Shown in pieces: positions 40,472 through 49,110 of a stretch of DNA of 64,000 nucleotides (its first letter is position 1; the number at the start of each line of letters is the position of its first letter). The notes under the pieces were generated by a model. It searched no databases. It saw nothing but the letters and a program-made list of their open reading frames with translations, and was not told the origin of the DNA. The stretch comes from DASRDR01 sp035550795 (lineage in GTDB: Bacteria; Methylomirabilota; Methylomirabilia; Rokubacteriales; DASRDR01): positions 49,408-113,407 of the forward strand of contig DASZOL010000012.1 of the NCBI GenBank assembly GCA_035550795.1. The letters run 5' to 3'. The translations under genes and the position numbers were made by a program.

Positions 40472-42933
40472 CCCTCGCTCCGGAGACGCTCGCACACGGT
40501 GCGGATCTCGTGATCGCGGGAGCGAAGACCGCGCAGTGCCAGCGAGGCTCGCGCTTCGGGGGGATAGCCCTGGAGCGACTCGAAGGCCGCTCGTCGCTCG
40601 GCGAGCGCCGGGAAGGGACCCCACCGCTCGCGGAAAAAGCGCGCGAGGCGCGGGAGTGCCTCGGCGCGGCCCACCCGGCCCAGGGCCTGGAGCGCGGCGA
40701 TCCGGACGGCGCGGCGGCGTCCCCGGAGATCCCATGGCGCGAGCACGCCGAGGAGGGGCTCCAGCATCGCCGGTCCTCCGCGCTGTCCCGCCACCTCCAC
40801 CGCGGCGGTCGCCGCGCGCGGGTCCGGATCGGCGACCGCCCGCAGGAGGTGCTCCTGGCCGACCGCGGGATCGAGCTCGAGCAGGCTGCGCAGCGCCTCG
40901 AGCCGGACGCGCAGGTCGCTGTGGCCGGTCAGGCGCCGCACCGTGGCGAGGGAGGAGCGGTCCCCGACGGCGCGCAGGAGCGCGATGATGTTGCGGACGA
41001 CGTACCAGTTGGGGTCTCCGAGCCAGCGCGTGGCTTCCGGGACCACGTCGGGCCCGAGCGCGGACAGGAGGTCGAAGATCCGCCGGCGGCGGATGCGGAC
41101 CTTCTCCTCGACGAGCACCTGCAAGAGATTCCGGATCGCGCCGGGCCCGAGGAGCCGGACCAGGCGCACGGCGGCGGGCCCCGGCGTGGCGCCGAGCGAC
41201 GCCGCCAGCACGGACAGCGTCTCCGGCCGCGCGAGCCGGTCGATGTGCTCCCGCGTCGCGGCCCGTGTCCCCTCGGGCGCGGCCTCGTCAGCGGCGAGCC
41301 GGGACATCCCCTCGATCGCGAGCACGGCCTCCTCGATCGACCCGCGCGCGAGGGCTCCCTCGACGAGCTGCTCGACCCGCGCGAGCACGCGCGCCGTCTT
41401 GTCGTCCGCGTAGCGGCCCAGGAGGTCGAGAAGCGTCTCGGCGAGCTGCCGGCCGACCGCGTCCTCCGTGAGGGACCCAACGCGCTCGCCCAGCGTATCG
41501 AGCGTGCCCAGCACAACCGGAGTGCGCGTCGGCCATGCCAGCATGGCTCGCGCCAGCAGCGCGAGATGATCTTCCGGATTGTACCGGTCGATGTCCTCCT
41601 CACGGAACAGCGTGAGGAGCTCCTCGCGGAGCCTTTCCAGGTCCCGGCCGGCCGGCGGCTCCTCCTCCGCCGACTCGGTGCGAGTGGAGGCGAGCAGCTC
41701 CACGAGGCGCTGGGCGTGTCGCGAGAGCGCCACACCCTCGGCGGCGAGCTGGCGCATGACCCGGAGCACGGGGTGCGCCGTCATCGAAGAGGTGAGGGCC
41801 TGCAGCGCGTCCTCGCTCGCGGGGTCGGAGGCCACCACGCGCAGCGCGGCGCGCATCAGGCTCTCGCGGAGGGGCTCCGGGAGCCGCATGATCAGCTGGG
41901 CGGTCTGCCGGGCCGCCAGGGCCCGACCCGCGCCGGACATCTCTTCGAGATGCGTGGACGTCGCGTCGGTCAGACGTGCAAGAAGCTGCGGAGGCGTGAC
42001 GCCGGGTGGCGCGGGTCCGCCCCCGATGCCGGCCTCGTCCGGGACCGGCGCGCCCTCGGTCCCGGACGCGTCCGCGCCGGCAACGACCGCGGTGGCGGAT
42101 CCGACCGACACGTCCGCGGCCCCCGAGGCGCGATCGCCGGCCGCCCTGCCTTCCCGGGGCTCGCCGCCGGCGCTGCTCCCCGGGTCGCCGTCGCCGTTCC
42201 CGGGTCTGCCGTCGCCGGGTCCCGGGCCCGCCTCCCCGGACGTGGCGCCGTCTCGTCCATCGGGCTCAACCGGGTCCCCTCGTTCGCGAGACGCTTGGGT
42301 CTTGAGGAAGTCTCTCAGCCAGTTGACCATCGCCAGCTCGGCCGGCAGCGACGATCCCTCGCCGGTCTCGTCGCCCCAGTCGGCCTCGCCCGGCCCCCAC
42401 TCGAGCAGGACGTTGAGCAGACGGTCGGTCAGCGACACCGGTGCGGAGGCGCCCTGCGCCTCCACCCGCGCCTGGGCCGCGCGGTCTGTCAGCCGGACGG
42501 CCGAGTAGTCGAGCGGCAGGAGGTGGAGGTGGCGGGCCCCCGGGAGCCCCGGTGGCCCGGCGGCAGGGGATCCGGGCTCGAGGGGGACGGCTGGACCTGC
42601 GAGCCACTGCAGGAGTGCCCGGAGCTCGTCGGGCTGCGCGCCGCGGTCCAGGCGCAGCACGGCGACCTGGCGCCGGTACAGCGCCTGGGCGATCGCCCGA
42701 ACTTGCGGTGACTCGAGGGTCCAGACGCCGACCCGGAGGTGGTCACGCCCGACACCAATGGCGACCGAGCCGTGGGCCGCCAGCATCTCGCCGACGCGCG
42801 TCTGCGCGGCGCTCACCGCCCGGCTCACATTGGGATGATCGGAGGGATAGGCCGCCCAGGCCCGGCAGGCGATCGCTAGGGTCCGGATCGCCTCCATCAC
42901 CAGGGAGCGGCCCTCGATCACCGGGTCCGCCAC
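40468..42933 (-). CDS. HEAT-repeat protein with the same N-terminal module as the HD-GYP partner
   Basis: 821 residues. The first 115 residues (MEAIRTLAIACRAWAAYPSDHPNVSRAV...VLRLDRGAQPDELRALLQWL) align by eye with the start of the HD-GYP protein. A low-complexity Gly/Asp/Pro linker occupies about 200-330. From about 560 to the end there are repeated pairs of helices with the HEAT pattern (for example RRIFDLLSALGPDVVPEATRWLGDPNWYVVRNIIALL and RLEALRSLLELDPAVGQEHLLRAVADPDPRAATAAVEVAG). No catalytic domain is seen. It is probably a scaffold that works with the following HD-GYP protein, to which it is translationally coupled. Confidence 0.78.
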   Translation of the reverse strand: MADPVIEGRSLVMEAIRTLAIACRAWAAYPSDHPNVSRAVSAAQTRVGEMLAAHGSVAIGVGRDHLRVGVWTLESPQVRAIAQALYRRQVAVLRLDRGAQPDELRALLQWLAGPAVPLEPGSPAAGPPGLPGARHLHLLPLDYSAVRLTDRAAQARVEAQGASAPVSLTDRLLNVLLEWGPGEADWGDETGEGSSLPAELAMVNWLRDFLKTQASRERGDPVEPDGRDGATSGEAGPGPGDGRPGNGDGDPGSSAGGEPREGRAAGDRASGAADVSVGSATAVVAGADASGTEGAPVPDEAGIGGGPAPPGVTPPQLLARLTDATSTHLEEMSGAGRALAARQTAQLIMRLPEPLRESLMRAALRVVASDPASEDALQALTSSMTAHPVLRVMRQLAAEGVALSRHAQRLVELLASTRTESAEEEPPAGRDLERLREELLTLFREEDIDRYNPEDHLALLARAMLAWPTRTPVVLGTLDTLGERVGSLTEDAVGRQLAETLLDLLGRYADDKTARVLARVEQLVEGALARGSIEEAVLAIEGMSRLAADEAAPEGTRAATREHIDRLARPETLSVLAASLGATPGPAAVRLVRLLGPGAIRNLLQVLVEEKVRIRRRRIFDLLSALGPDVVPEATRWLGDPNWYVVRNIIALLRAVGDRSSLATVRRLTGHSDLRVRLEALRSLLELDPAVGQEHLLRAVADPDPRAATAAVEVAGQRGGPAMLEPLLGVLAPWDLRGRRRAVRIAALQALGRVGRAEALPRLARFFRERWGPFPALAERRAAFESLQGYPPEARASLALRGLRSRDHEIRTVCERLRSEG

Positions 42934-43192
42934 GCCACGAGTCTAGGCCGGGAGGTCGGCGAAATCGAGGGAAATACGCCCTCTTGACCCGGGCACGGTG
43001 GGCCGGATGGCTCCCGCGCTCCGCCCCCCACGGTGGCGGCCCTGGGCCCCTGGCCAGCCCGGACGGCGGCGACAGGCTTCGTCCGCGCGCTGTCGATCCC
43101 GGGCCGGCCCATTCGACCATGTCGCGAGAGGAGCCGGGTTAGGAATCCATCAGCGGCGAGCTTCCGGGAGCGAACGGGAATGGCCGGGGGCC
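42934..43192. other. Intergenic stretch before the VOC gene
   Basis: Between the HEAT gene start and the RibD-like remnant I see no frame with a recognisable product. It includes the likely promoter region for the minus-strand HEAT/HD-GYP operon, but I find no convincing -35/-10 pair. Confidence 0.4.
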
Positions 43193-43392
43193 GTGAACCC
43201 GGACGACGCGTCGGTGAGGGCCGTGTTCGCCCGCACCGGCGCCCACGTGATGGTCAGGGAGGGACGACGTTCTTCTTCGTCACCGAGGGGATCGATGCGG
43301 CGCTCGACAGCGCCAGAGGCGCAGGCAGCGAGAAAGGACGGGGCCTCGGCTCGCCGAGCGTGACGCACCTCGCATATCAAGGGAGACCATGA
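43193..43392 (+). pseudogene. Deleted, frameshifted remnant of a RibD/dihydrofolate reductase-like protein
   Basis: One frame reads NPDDASVRAVFARTGAHVM at 43199-43257 and a second frame, from about 43257 on, reads GGTTFFFVTEGIDAALDSARG. In the RibD C-terminal/dihydrofolate reductase-like family, common beside VOC genes in soil bacteria, these two stretches are parts of one protein separated by about 40-60 residues. Here that middle part is missing and the frame changes at the junction. I see no remaining start or glycine-rich NADPH site, so this is a relic. Confidence 0.5.
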
Positions 43393-43393
43393 G

Positions 43394-43867
43394 ATGCAGA
43401 AGATCACTCCGTGCCTGTGGTTCGACGACCAGGCCGACAAGGCGGCACGCTTCTACGCCTCCGTCTTCAGGAACTCCAGGATCGGCAAGGTCAGCCACTA
43501 CGGGGAGGCCGGGCCTCGACCGAAGGGCACCGTGCTGACCGTGGAGTTCCAGCTCGACGGGCAGGACTTCCTCGCGCTGAACGGCGGGCCTGAGTTCAAG
43601 TTCACCGAGGCCGTATCGTTCATCGTGAGCTGCGAGACGCAGGAGGAAGTGGACCGGCTGTGGGACAAGCTCTCCGAGGGCGGCGAGAAGGTGCAGTGCG
43701 GCTGGCTGAAGGACAAGTTCGGGCTCTCGTGGCAGATCGTGCCGACCGTCCTGGGCAAGATGCTGAGCGATCCGGATCCCGTGCGAGCGGACCGGGTCAT
43801 GCAGGCGATGCTCGGCATGAAGAAGCTCGACATCCGGGGCCTGGAGGAGGCCTACGGGCGGCGGTAG
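43394..43867 (+). CDS. VOC-superfamily protein of the PhnB/3-demethylubiquinone methyltransferase-like type
   Basis: 157 residues. ITPCLWFDDQADKAARFYASVF, ALNGGPEFKFTEAVSFIVSCETQEEVDRLWDKLSEGG, and GWLKDKFGLSWQIVP are typical for the PhnB-like glyoxalase fold proteins that are often (mis)annotated as 3-demethylubiquinone-9 methyltransferase. Actual activity is unknown. ATG at 43394 with AGGGAGACC upstream. Its end overlaps the convergent SWIM protein gene by 16 bases. Confidence 0.88.
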   Translation: MQKITPCLWFDDQADKAARFYASVFRNSRIGKVSHYGEAGPRPKGTVLTVEFQLDGQDFLALNGGPEFKFTEAVSFIVSCETQEEVDRLWDKLSEGGEKVQCGWLKDKFGLSWQIVPTVLGKMLSDPDPVRADRVMQAMLGMKKLDIRGLEEAYGRR

Positions 43868-44904
43868 CGCCGCCGCCTCCCGGCGCTCCGGGCACGGGGT
43901 GTCCTTGGCTGCTTCGCTGGTGGTGGGTGGTCCAACAGCCGGTGAAGCTCCTCGGGGTCAACCTCCTGGTCGCGCGCGAGGTGTCGCAGTGGGCCCGGCT
44001 TGGGCAGGTCCGCGGAGGACCGGACCGGCCGGTCCGCCTTGGCTCCGGGAGGTGCCCGACGCGGGCGCACCGCGCGGGTGGCCTCCGTGTCGCGGACGGT
44101 GGCCCGTCTCCGTGGAATTCGGGCGGCGGCCATCGCGGCCATCTGCCGTCCTCCGGGTGTGGCTCCCGCTGGCGTGCGGGGCTCCGGCGAGGACTCGTCC
44201 AGCTCGATCCCGAAGACCTCGGTCAGCCTAGTCTCGGCGATCCGCTTGCGCGCTCCGCCGCCCGGCGCCGCCAGGGTCCCGCCGCCGCTGGCGGCCGTGA
44301 GGAGATCCAGCTGATCGACGCGCCGGAGCCGGAAGAACAGCTCGGGCTCGTCGTCGAGACGCGCGCCGACCCCGTAGAGGGTGGCCGCGACGTGCTTGCA
44401 CATCGCCGCCCAGTCGGGGCAGGAGCACTCGAAGGTGATCTCCTTGGCCGACGGGAAGAGGCCGGCCTCTCGCCGGATCAGCGTCTCCATGACCGCGCGC
44501 GACAGCTTTCCCTGCAGGAGCTCCACCAGCGAGCCGATCTTCCCGGCGCACTCCTTGACCACCCCCCGCCAGCGAGGCCTGGACAGGGGCGCGATCGCGA
44601 TGGAGATCCGGTACAGCTCGCTGCCGCAGACGAGCGCCTTGACCGTGCCCGCGCCGAGCTGGAGGTCCATCACCGACCCGTTGCGGACGTAGGTCCGGCC
44701 CCGGGGGAGCCGGTTGGCGAAGTCGCTGTACAGCTCGAGGTTGTCGCACCAGGCCTTGCCCCAGAAGCTCCGGGCGATCGTGCGCCCCTGGATCACGATG
44801 GGCGCGATCGGCTGGCCTTTTTTCCGGAACCGGGCGATGTCGCGCGCCGCGTTCTGGCGTCGCACCGCGACCGGCACGTAGGGTCGCCACTCGTACCAGG
44901 CCAT
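43852..44904 (-). CDS. SWIM zinc-finger protein, partner of SNF2 helicase
   Basis: 350 residues. The N-terminal part (WYEWRPYVPVAVRRQNAARDIARFRKKG...GRTIARSFWGKAWCDNLE) is the typical start of bacterial SWIM proteins, and the SWIM finger itself is CSCPDWAAMCKH (CxC-x6-CxH) at about 195. The C-terminal 100 residues are low-complexity Arg/Pro/Ala and may be disordered. It starts 11 bases after the SNF2 helicase stop, a conserved pairing in many bacteria, which suggests the two act on DNA or RNA together. ATG at 44904 chosen over the longer frame. Confidence 0.85.
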   Translation of the reverse strand: MAWYEWRPYVPVAVRRQNAARDIARFRKKGQPIAPIVIQGRTIARSFWGKAWCDNLELYSDFANRLPRGRTYVRNGSVMDLQLGAGTVKALVCGSELYRISIAIAPLSRPRWRGVVKECAGKIGSLVELLQGKLSRAVMETLIRREAGLFPSAKEITFECSCPDWAAMCKHVAATLYGVGARLDDEPELFFRLRRVDQLDLLTAASGGGTLAAPGGGARKRIAETRLTEVFGIELDESSPEPRTPAGATPGGRQMAAMAAARIPRRRATVRDTEATRAVRPRRAPPGAKADRPVRSSADLPKPGPLRHLARDQEVDPEELHRLLDHPPPAKQPRTPRARSAGRRRRYRRP

Positions 44905-44915
44905 GGCGCGTTCCC

Positions 44916-47672
44916 TCACTCCTCGGCGAGCGCGCGGCGGAGGTCGAGGGAGACGATCCGCATGACGTCGGCATCGCTCATCTCGGTGACAAGCCCCTCC
45001 CCGCCCGCCTCCAGGAGGTCCGCCGCCAGCCCCTTCTTCTGCTCGATCAGGGCGTCGATCCGTTCCTCCACCGTGCCACGGCAGACGAGCTTGTGGACGA
45101 CGACATTGCGCCGCTGCCCGATCCGGAAGGCGCGGTCGGTCGCCTGGTTCTCGACGGCGGGGTTCCACCAGCGGTCGAAGTGGATCACCTGCGAAGCGGC
45201 CGTCAGGTTGAGCCCGGTCCCGCCCGCGCGGAGGGAGAGCACGAAGAACGGGATCGTCTCGTCGGTCTGGAAGCGCTCCACGAGGCCCATGCGGTCCTTC
45301 ACCGGCGTCTGACCGTGGAGCACCAGGCCGGGCCGGCCGAAGACCCGACCGAAGTGCTGCGACAGCGGGCCGGTCATCTCACGGAACTGGGTGAACACGA
45401 GGACCTTCTCCTGCCGGAGCGCCAGCTCCTCCCCCAGCTCGGCCAGCCGGCCGAACTTGCCGCTCTGGTCGGGCGCGTAGTCGCCGTCGCCGAGCCACTG
45501 CGATGGATGGTTGCAGATCTGCTTGAGACGCAGGAGGGTGGCGAGGATCGCACCGCGCCGCTCGATCCCCTCGATCGCGCCGAGGCGGCGCTCGAGCTCC
45601 TTCACCGCCTGCTGGTAGAGGACGGCCTGCTTCCGCGTGAGCGGGCAGAACGCGCGCACCTCGGTCTTGTCCGGCAGGTCGGCGATGACCCGGCGGTCGG
45701 TCTTGAGCCGCCGCAGGATGTACGGTCGCACCAGCGCCCGGAGGGGCCCGTAGTGGCGATCGCCGCCGGCCGCCAGCTCTCGGCTGACGCGCGTGAAGGC
45801 CCGGGCGCTGCCGAGAAGCCCGGGGTTCAGGAAATCAAACAGCGACCAGAGATCGCCGAGCCGGTTCTCGATCAGCGTGCCCGTCAGGGCCACCCGGGCT
45901 TGGCTCCGGAGGCGCTTGACCGAGCGCGCCTGCCGGGTCGCGGGATTCTTGATGGCCTGGGCCTCGTCGAGCACGAGCACATTCCACTCGACCTCGCCGA
46001 GCCAGGGCAGCCGTGGCACCTGACCATAGGTGGTGATGACGAGATCCGCGCCAGCCAGATCCTCCGCGGCGAGCGTGGCCAGCTTTCGCCCTGGGCGCTC
46101 CGATGGGTGGGCCACAAGCACATCGAGATCGGGGGCGAAGCGGCCGATCTCCTGCTGCCAGTTGGCGATCAGGGACGCCGGCACCACGAGGAGGCTCGGT
46201 CGCCGGGGACCCGTGGCGGCTCGGGGCCTCACGCGGCGAGAGCCGTCCCCGGTCTTCAGCAGCAGGAGCAGGCCCAGGACCTGGATCGTCTTGCCCAGTC
46301 CCATGTCGTCCGCCAGGCAGGCGCCCAGGCCGAGGCGGGAGAGGAACCAGAGCCAGCGGACGCCGATCTCCTGGTAGGGCCGGAGCGCCGTCCGGAGGGC
46401 CTCGGGCTTCGCCGCGGCCAGCGCCTCGGGCGTCCGCAGCTGCGCCAGCATGGCCGCGAGCCACTCCCCCGCGACCACCCGGGACCAGTCGTCCCCGCGC
46501 TCCGGCACCGCGGCCGGCTCTCCGTCCTCGATCGCGGTCCCGGCCAGGAGGCGCATCGCCTCTCGGAACGGGAGTCCCTCGCGGGCCGCGCGCCGCGCCG
46601 CCTCCCAGTGGCCGAGGATCTCCCGGAGCTTCTCCCGGTCGAGCTCCACCCACTTTCCGCGCACGAGGGCGAGCCCGTCCGTTCCGGCGAGAATCGCCCG
46701 CCACTCCGACTCGGAGATGGGCTCGCCGTCGAGCGTCAGCGCGACCGAGAAGTCCAGGAGCGCGTCCAGTCCCAGGGTGGACGGGGGCCTGCCGCCGACG
46801 GTGACGCTGACCTCGAGCCGGCGCGGACGATCCCGTCTCCACCAGTCGGGCACCCGGACGATGACGCCGGCCGCCTCGAAGGCGGGGACGTCTTGGAGGA
46901 AGCGGTGGGCCTCGCGGGGCCCCCAGGCGAGGGGCTGGAAGACATCCCCGGTGTCCACCAGATCCTTGAGCAGGGAGCTCGTGGCGGCGGCGCGGTCGAC
47001 GGGGCCCAGCAAGGACAGGAGCGCGGCGCGGTTACCGGAGAGCGTCCGGAGCGCCTGGCCGAGGGGCTGGTGCTGCGGCCGGGCCTGGCCCGAGAGGCGG
47101 GTCGTGTAGGTGGCGAGGAACGCGAAAGGATGGTCCTGGTCCTGCTTGTTCTCCGCCAGGTGGAAGTAGACGCGGCCGACGAGGTTCCAGACGGGGTTCC
47201 TGGCCTGGAGATAGGACTGGACGCTCCCCTGATGGCGGCGGATCTCCTCGCGGAAGAATGCCTCGAGCTCGGCCCACCACGTCTCGAGCCGGGCCGCGTC
47301 GACGTACTCGGCGCCGGCGAGCGGCGGGACCTCGGCCGCGAGCTGGTCGAGCACGCCCGGCGGGATCGGCACGTCGACCCGCGTGCCCTGCTCCTCGAGG
47401 TCGCTGATGGCGCAGAGCCGGGCGATGAAGAGCCGCGCGAAGTCCCGGAAGAAGCCCAGTGCCGGCGGAAGCGAGGTGGAGACCTCGCCGGCGCCGAGGT
47501 GGAACAGCCCGGCGGCGGTTCCGGCGGCGAACGCGGCCGCGATCGTCTCGGCGGGCTTCGGGTCGAGCGCGGGCGCATCCGGGCTCTTGAGGAGGCGGAG
47601 CCGTCCCGAGGGGGAGACCGCGAGCGTGGCCTGTCGCTCGATCGAGGGCTTGCGCGCCGCGTCACCGACCAC
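44916..47672 (-). CDS. SNF2-family DNA-dependent ATPase/helicase
   Basis: 918 residues from a GTG at 47672. The first 430 residues are the bacterial SNF2 N-terminal region (SNF2_assoc-like). Then come the helicase motifs: I (DDMGLGKT near 455), II (VLDEAQAIKN near 567), III (LTGTLIENRLGDLWSLFDFLNPG), and in the second RecA lobe KVLVFTQFREM, VLSLRAGGTGLNLTAA and DRAFRIGQRRNVVVHKL. All motifs look intact. It probably moves along duplex DNA to remodel or displace proteins. It is followed closely by the SWIM zinc-finger gene. The extreme N-terminus is uncertain. Confidence 0.9.
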   Translation of the reverse strand: MVGDAARKPSIERQATLAVSPSGRLRLLKSPDAPALDPKPAETIAAAFAAGTAAGLFHLGAGEVSTSLPPALGFFRDFARLFIARLCAISDLEEQGTRVDVPIPPGVLDQLAAEVPPLAGAEYVDAARLETWWAELEAFFREEIRRHQGSVQSYLQARNPVWNLVGRVYFHLAENKQDQDHPFAFLATYTTRLSGQARPQHQPLGQALRTLSGNRAALLSLLGPVDRAAATSSLLKDLVDTGDVFQPLAWGPREAHRFLQDVPAFEAAGVIVRVPDWWRRDRPRRLEVSVTVGGRPPSTLGLDALLDFSVALTLDGEPISESEWRAILAGTDGLALVRGKWVELDREKLREILGHWEAARRAAREGLPFREAMRLLAGTAIEDGEPAAVPERGDDWSRVVAGEWLAAMLAQLRTPEALAAAKPEALRTALRPYQEIGVRWLWFLSRLGLGACLADDMGLGKTIQVLGLLLLLKTGDGSRRVRPRAATGPRRPSLLVVPASLIANWQQEIGRFAPDLDVLVAHPSERPGRKLATLAAEDLAGADLVITTYGQVPRLPWLGEVEWNVLVLDEAQAIKNPATRQARSVKRLRSQARVALTGTLIENRLGDLWSLFDFLNPGLLGSARAFTRVSRELAAGGDRHYGPLRALVRPYILRRLKTDRRVIADLPDKTEVRAFCPLTRKQAVLYQQAVKELERRLGAIEGIERRGAILATLLRLKQICNHPSQWLGDGDYAPDQSGKFGRLAELGEELALRQEKVLVFTQFREMTGPLSQHFGRVFGRPGLVLHGQTPVKDRMGLVERFQTDETIPFFVLSLRAGGTGLNLTAASQVIHFDRWWNPAVENQATDRAFRIGQRRNVVVHKLVCRGTVEERIDALIEQKKGLAADLLEAGGEGLVTEMSDADVMRIVSLDLRRALAEE

Positions 47673-48029
47673 GACGACGCCGGGGCCGAATCCACTGCTC
47701 GACGGTGATCACCCCGTCGATGTCACGGAGGACGAGGGACTCCGAGTCCACGTGGCAAGGAGATAGCGCGATCGGCCGGGCGCGTCAACCAGGTCCCCTT
47801 CGTCCGGCCCATCCGGCCGAGAGCCCGCCCGGGCATCCGTTCGAAATGGCGGCGGTACCCTGTCAGGAGGGCATGGCTCCCTTCAGCAGCACCGCCCGCG
47901 TGCGTAGCGCCTCCGGAGTCGGCGTTGCACGGAGGTAGGCCTCAACCGCTCCATGGTGCCGCCTCCCGGGTCGTGTCGCCGGCGCCCGGAGGAGCCTCGC
48001 CCATGCGACTTTGCGCGGCGCCCTCCTAC
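47673..48029. other. Intergenic stretch upstream of the SNF2 operon
   Basis: About 350 bases without a supported gene. On the minus strand a 29-codon frame starting GTG near 47753 runs into the SNF2 start; I cannot support it as a gene. The degenerate tail of the PIN remnant reaches in from the right to a stop at 47885-47883. Confidence 0.4.
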
Positions 48030-48170
48030 CGTGCCCAGGCTCAAGAGATCGTGGTCTTGGTCGGCAGTGACGAGTCACTCTGCCGCCCCGGCGACGGCGC
48101 ACGCCAGGAACTTGTCGTCGTCGGGTCTCGGCACCCGCCGGATTCGTCGCGAGGGCGTCACGAGCGTCAC
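48030..48170 (-). pseudogene. PIN-domain toxin remnant with internal stop
   Basis: A minus-strand frame beginning at a GTG (48170) reads VTLVTPSRRIRRVPRPDDDKFLACAVAGAAE, then TGA at 48077-48075, then LVTADQDHDLLSLG. DPDDDKFLACAxAGxAxxxVTGDxDLLxLG is the conserved second half of VapC/PIN ribonuclease toxins. The N-terminal half with the first acidic residue is missing and the stop lies where a Cys or Tyr is usual. So the gene is dead. It is close to the HicAB pair, marking a decayed toxin-antitoxin locus. Confidence 0.65.
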
Positions 48171-48350
48171 GCGCCGACGAGCAGGGTCGAATGTGGAAGC
48201 CCTCGCCTTCAGGCGGGGGAATGTTCACTCGCTCGCCTATCCGGCCCTGCGGTTCCGGACCTGGGCTGGCGACCACTTCCACAACTGAGGGGCAAACGAG
48301 GGGGCCTTCCTCCTACGGACGGAACAAGCGCTCGACAACCGCTTGCCGCG

Positions 48351-48557
48351 TCAGCCGAGGTGCGCCGCGACGTCGCCCAGGATGCCCGCGAGGGTGCCGA
48401 CTCGGAGGGGCGCGGGACGGGGGATGGTGACGTGATGCTCCCCACCCTCGAGCGTCGTCAGGCGAAGATGGCTCCCGGTCTGGCGGTCCATCCGGTAGCC
48501 GAGGTCTCCGAGAGCTCGCGCGAGCTCGTCACCGGAGACGTCGCGCGGAAGCCTCAA
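48351..48557 (-). CDS. hicA: HicA-like mRNA interferase toxin
   Basis: 68 residues with the HicA/YcfA dsRNA-binding fold pattern: VSGDELARALGDLGYRMDRQTGSHLRLT, in which the active-site His follows GS, then HHVTIPRPAPLRVGTLAGILGDV. Start is TTG at 48557, overlapping the stop of the HicB-like frame upstream (TTGA). The toxin cuts mRNA and is silenced by its HicB partner. The toxin looks intact although the antitoxin frame has no normal start. Confidence 0.8.
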   Translation of the reverse strand: MRLPRDVSGDELARALGDLGYRMDRQTGSHLRLTTLEGGEHHVTIPRPAPLRVGTLAGILGDVAAHLG

Positions 48558-48763
48558 GCCGAGATGACTTCCTCGCGCACGAAATGGAGGCGGATGATCC
48601 GCGGAGCGTTCTCGTCATCGAAGTGGCATCGCACCGCGTCGCGGACGTTCGCGTGCAGACCAGGGATGTCGTCCGCTTCGGTGAAGATCGACTCCCCAAG
48701 CGCCCGCGCGGTGAAGCCTCCCTCGGGAGCTTCTTCAACGAGGAAGATCAGCTCGGATGCGTC
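48554..48763 (-). CDS. hicB: HicB-like antitoxin, start codon missing or unusual
   Basis: The frame upstream of and overlapping hicA reads ELIFLVEEAPEGGFTARALGESIFTEADDIPGL and RDAVRCHFDDENAPRIIRLHFVREEV, the short HicB-type protein (often misnamed 2-oxoisovalerate dehydrogenase) that pairs with this class of HicA. The body is intact to its stop at 48554-48556, but between an upstream TGA and the conserved ELIF there is no ATG, GTG or TTG; a CTG at 48751-48749 is the nearest candidate. Either translation starts at an unusual codon or the gene has lost its start. Confidence 0.6.
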   Translation of the reverse strand, partial: DASELIFLVEEAPEGGFTARALGESIFTEADDIPGLHANVRDAVRCHFDDENAPRIIRLHFVREEVISA

Positions 48764-49110
48764 CCGCGTCCTTCTGCTGCGTCGATTGCGTCACAAGGAT
48801 AGCGCCAGAGCCGATCTGGCGGTGCGTCGGCATGAGGTGGGGGGGCTATCCGTGGATCCGTCTGGCCAGGTCGTCAACGCAGTCGACGTAGCCGGAAGAG
48901 CCTCCGTGCTTCCCGAAGTGCTGCACGGCTGTGTCGATGGAACCGCTAGCCTAGGTAATCTCGGCCAGGCCGAGGTGGGTCATCGGTGTCCTCCCTGGAC
49001 CGCCCAGAAGCACCACGCCCGACTCCGCGGGCGCCCCGGCCGGATCTCTCCTGCCATCGGCCCCGGCCATCCTACTGCAATCGCGCGGGAAACGCCGGGC
49101 GGAATGGAGG
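48764..49110. other. Degenerate intergenic stretch
   Basis: Between the HicB-like frame and the cyclase stop. On the minus strand two short fragments (MTHLGLAEIT followed by a stop near 48954, and a frame ending DDLARRIHG at about 48850) look like broken pieces of a small gene, perhaps another antitoxin, but I cannot name a family. Otherwise nothing is recognised. Confidence 0.35.

Noticed and set aside
45093..47708. An 871-codon plus-strand frame opposite the SNF2 gene
   Set aside because: Antisense shadow of a gene with all helicase motifs; no recognisable domain or start.
47673..47753. A 29-codon frame on the minus strand that runs into the SNF2 start
   Set aside because: Too short, no ribosome-binding site worth the name and no recognised product.
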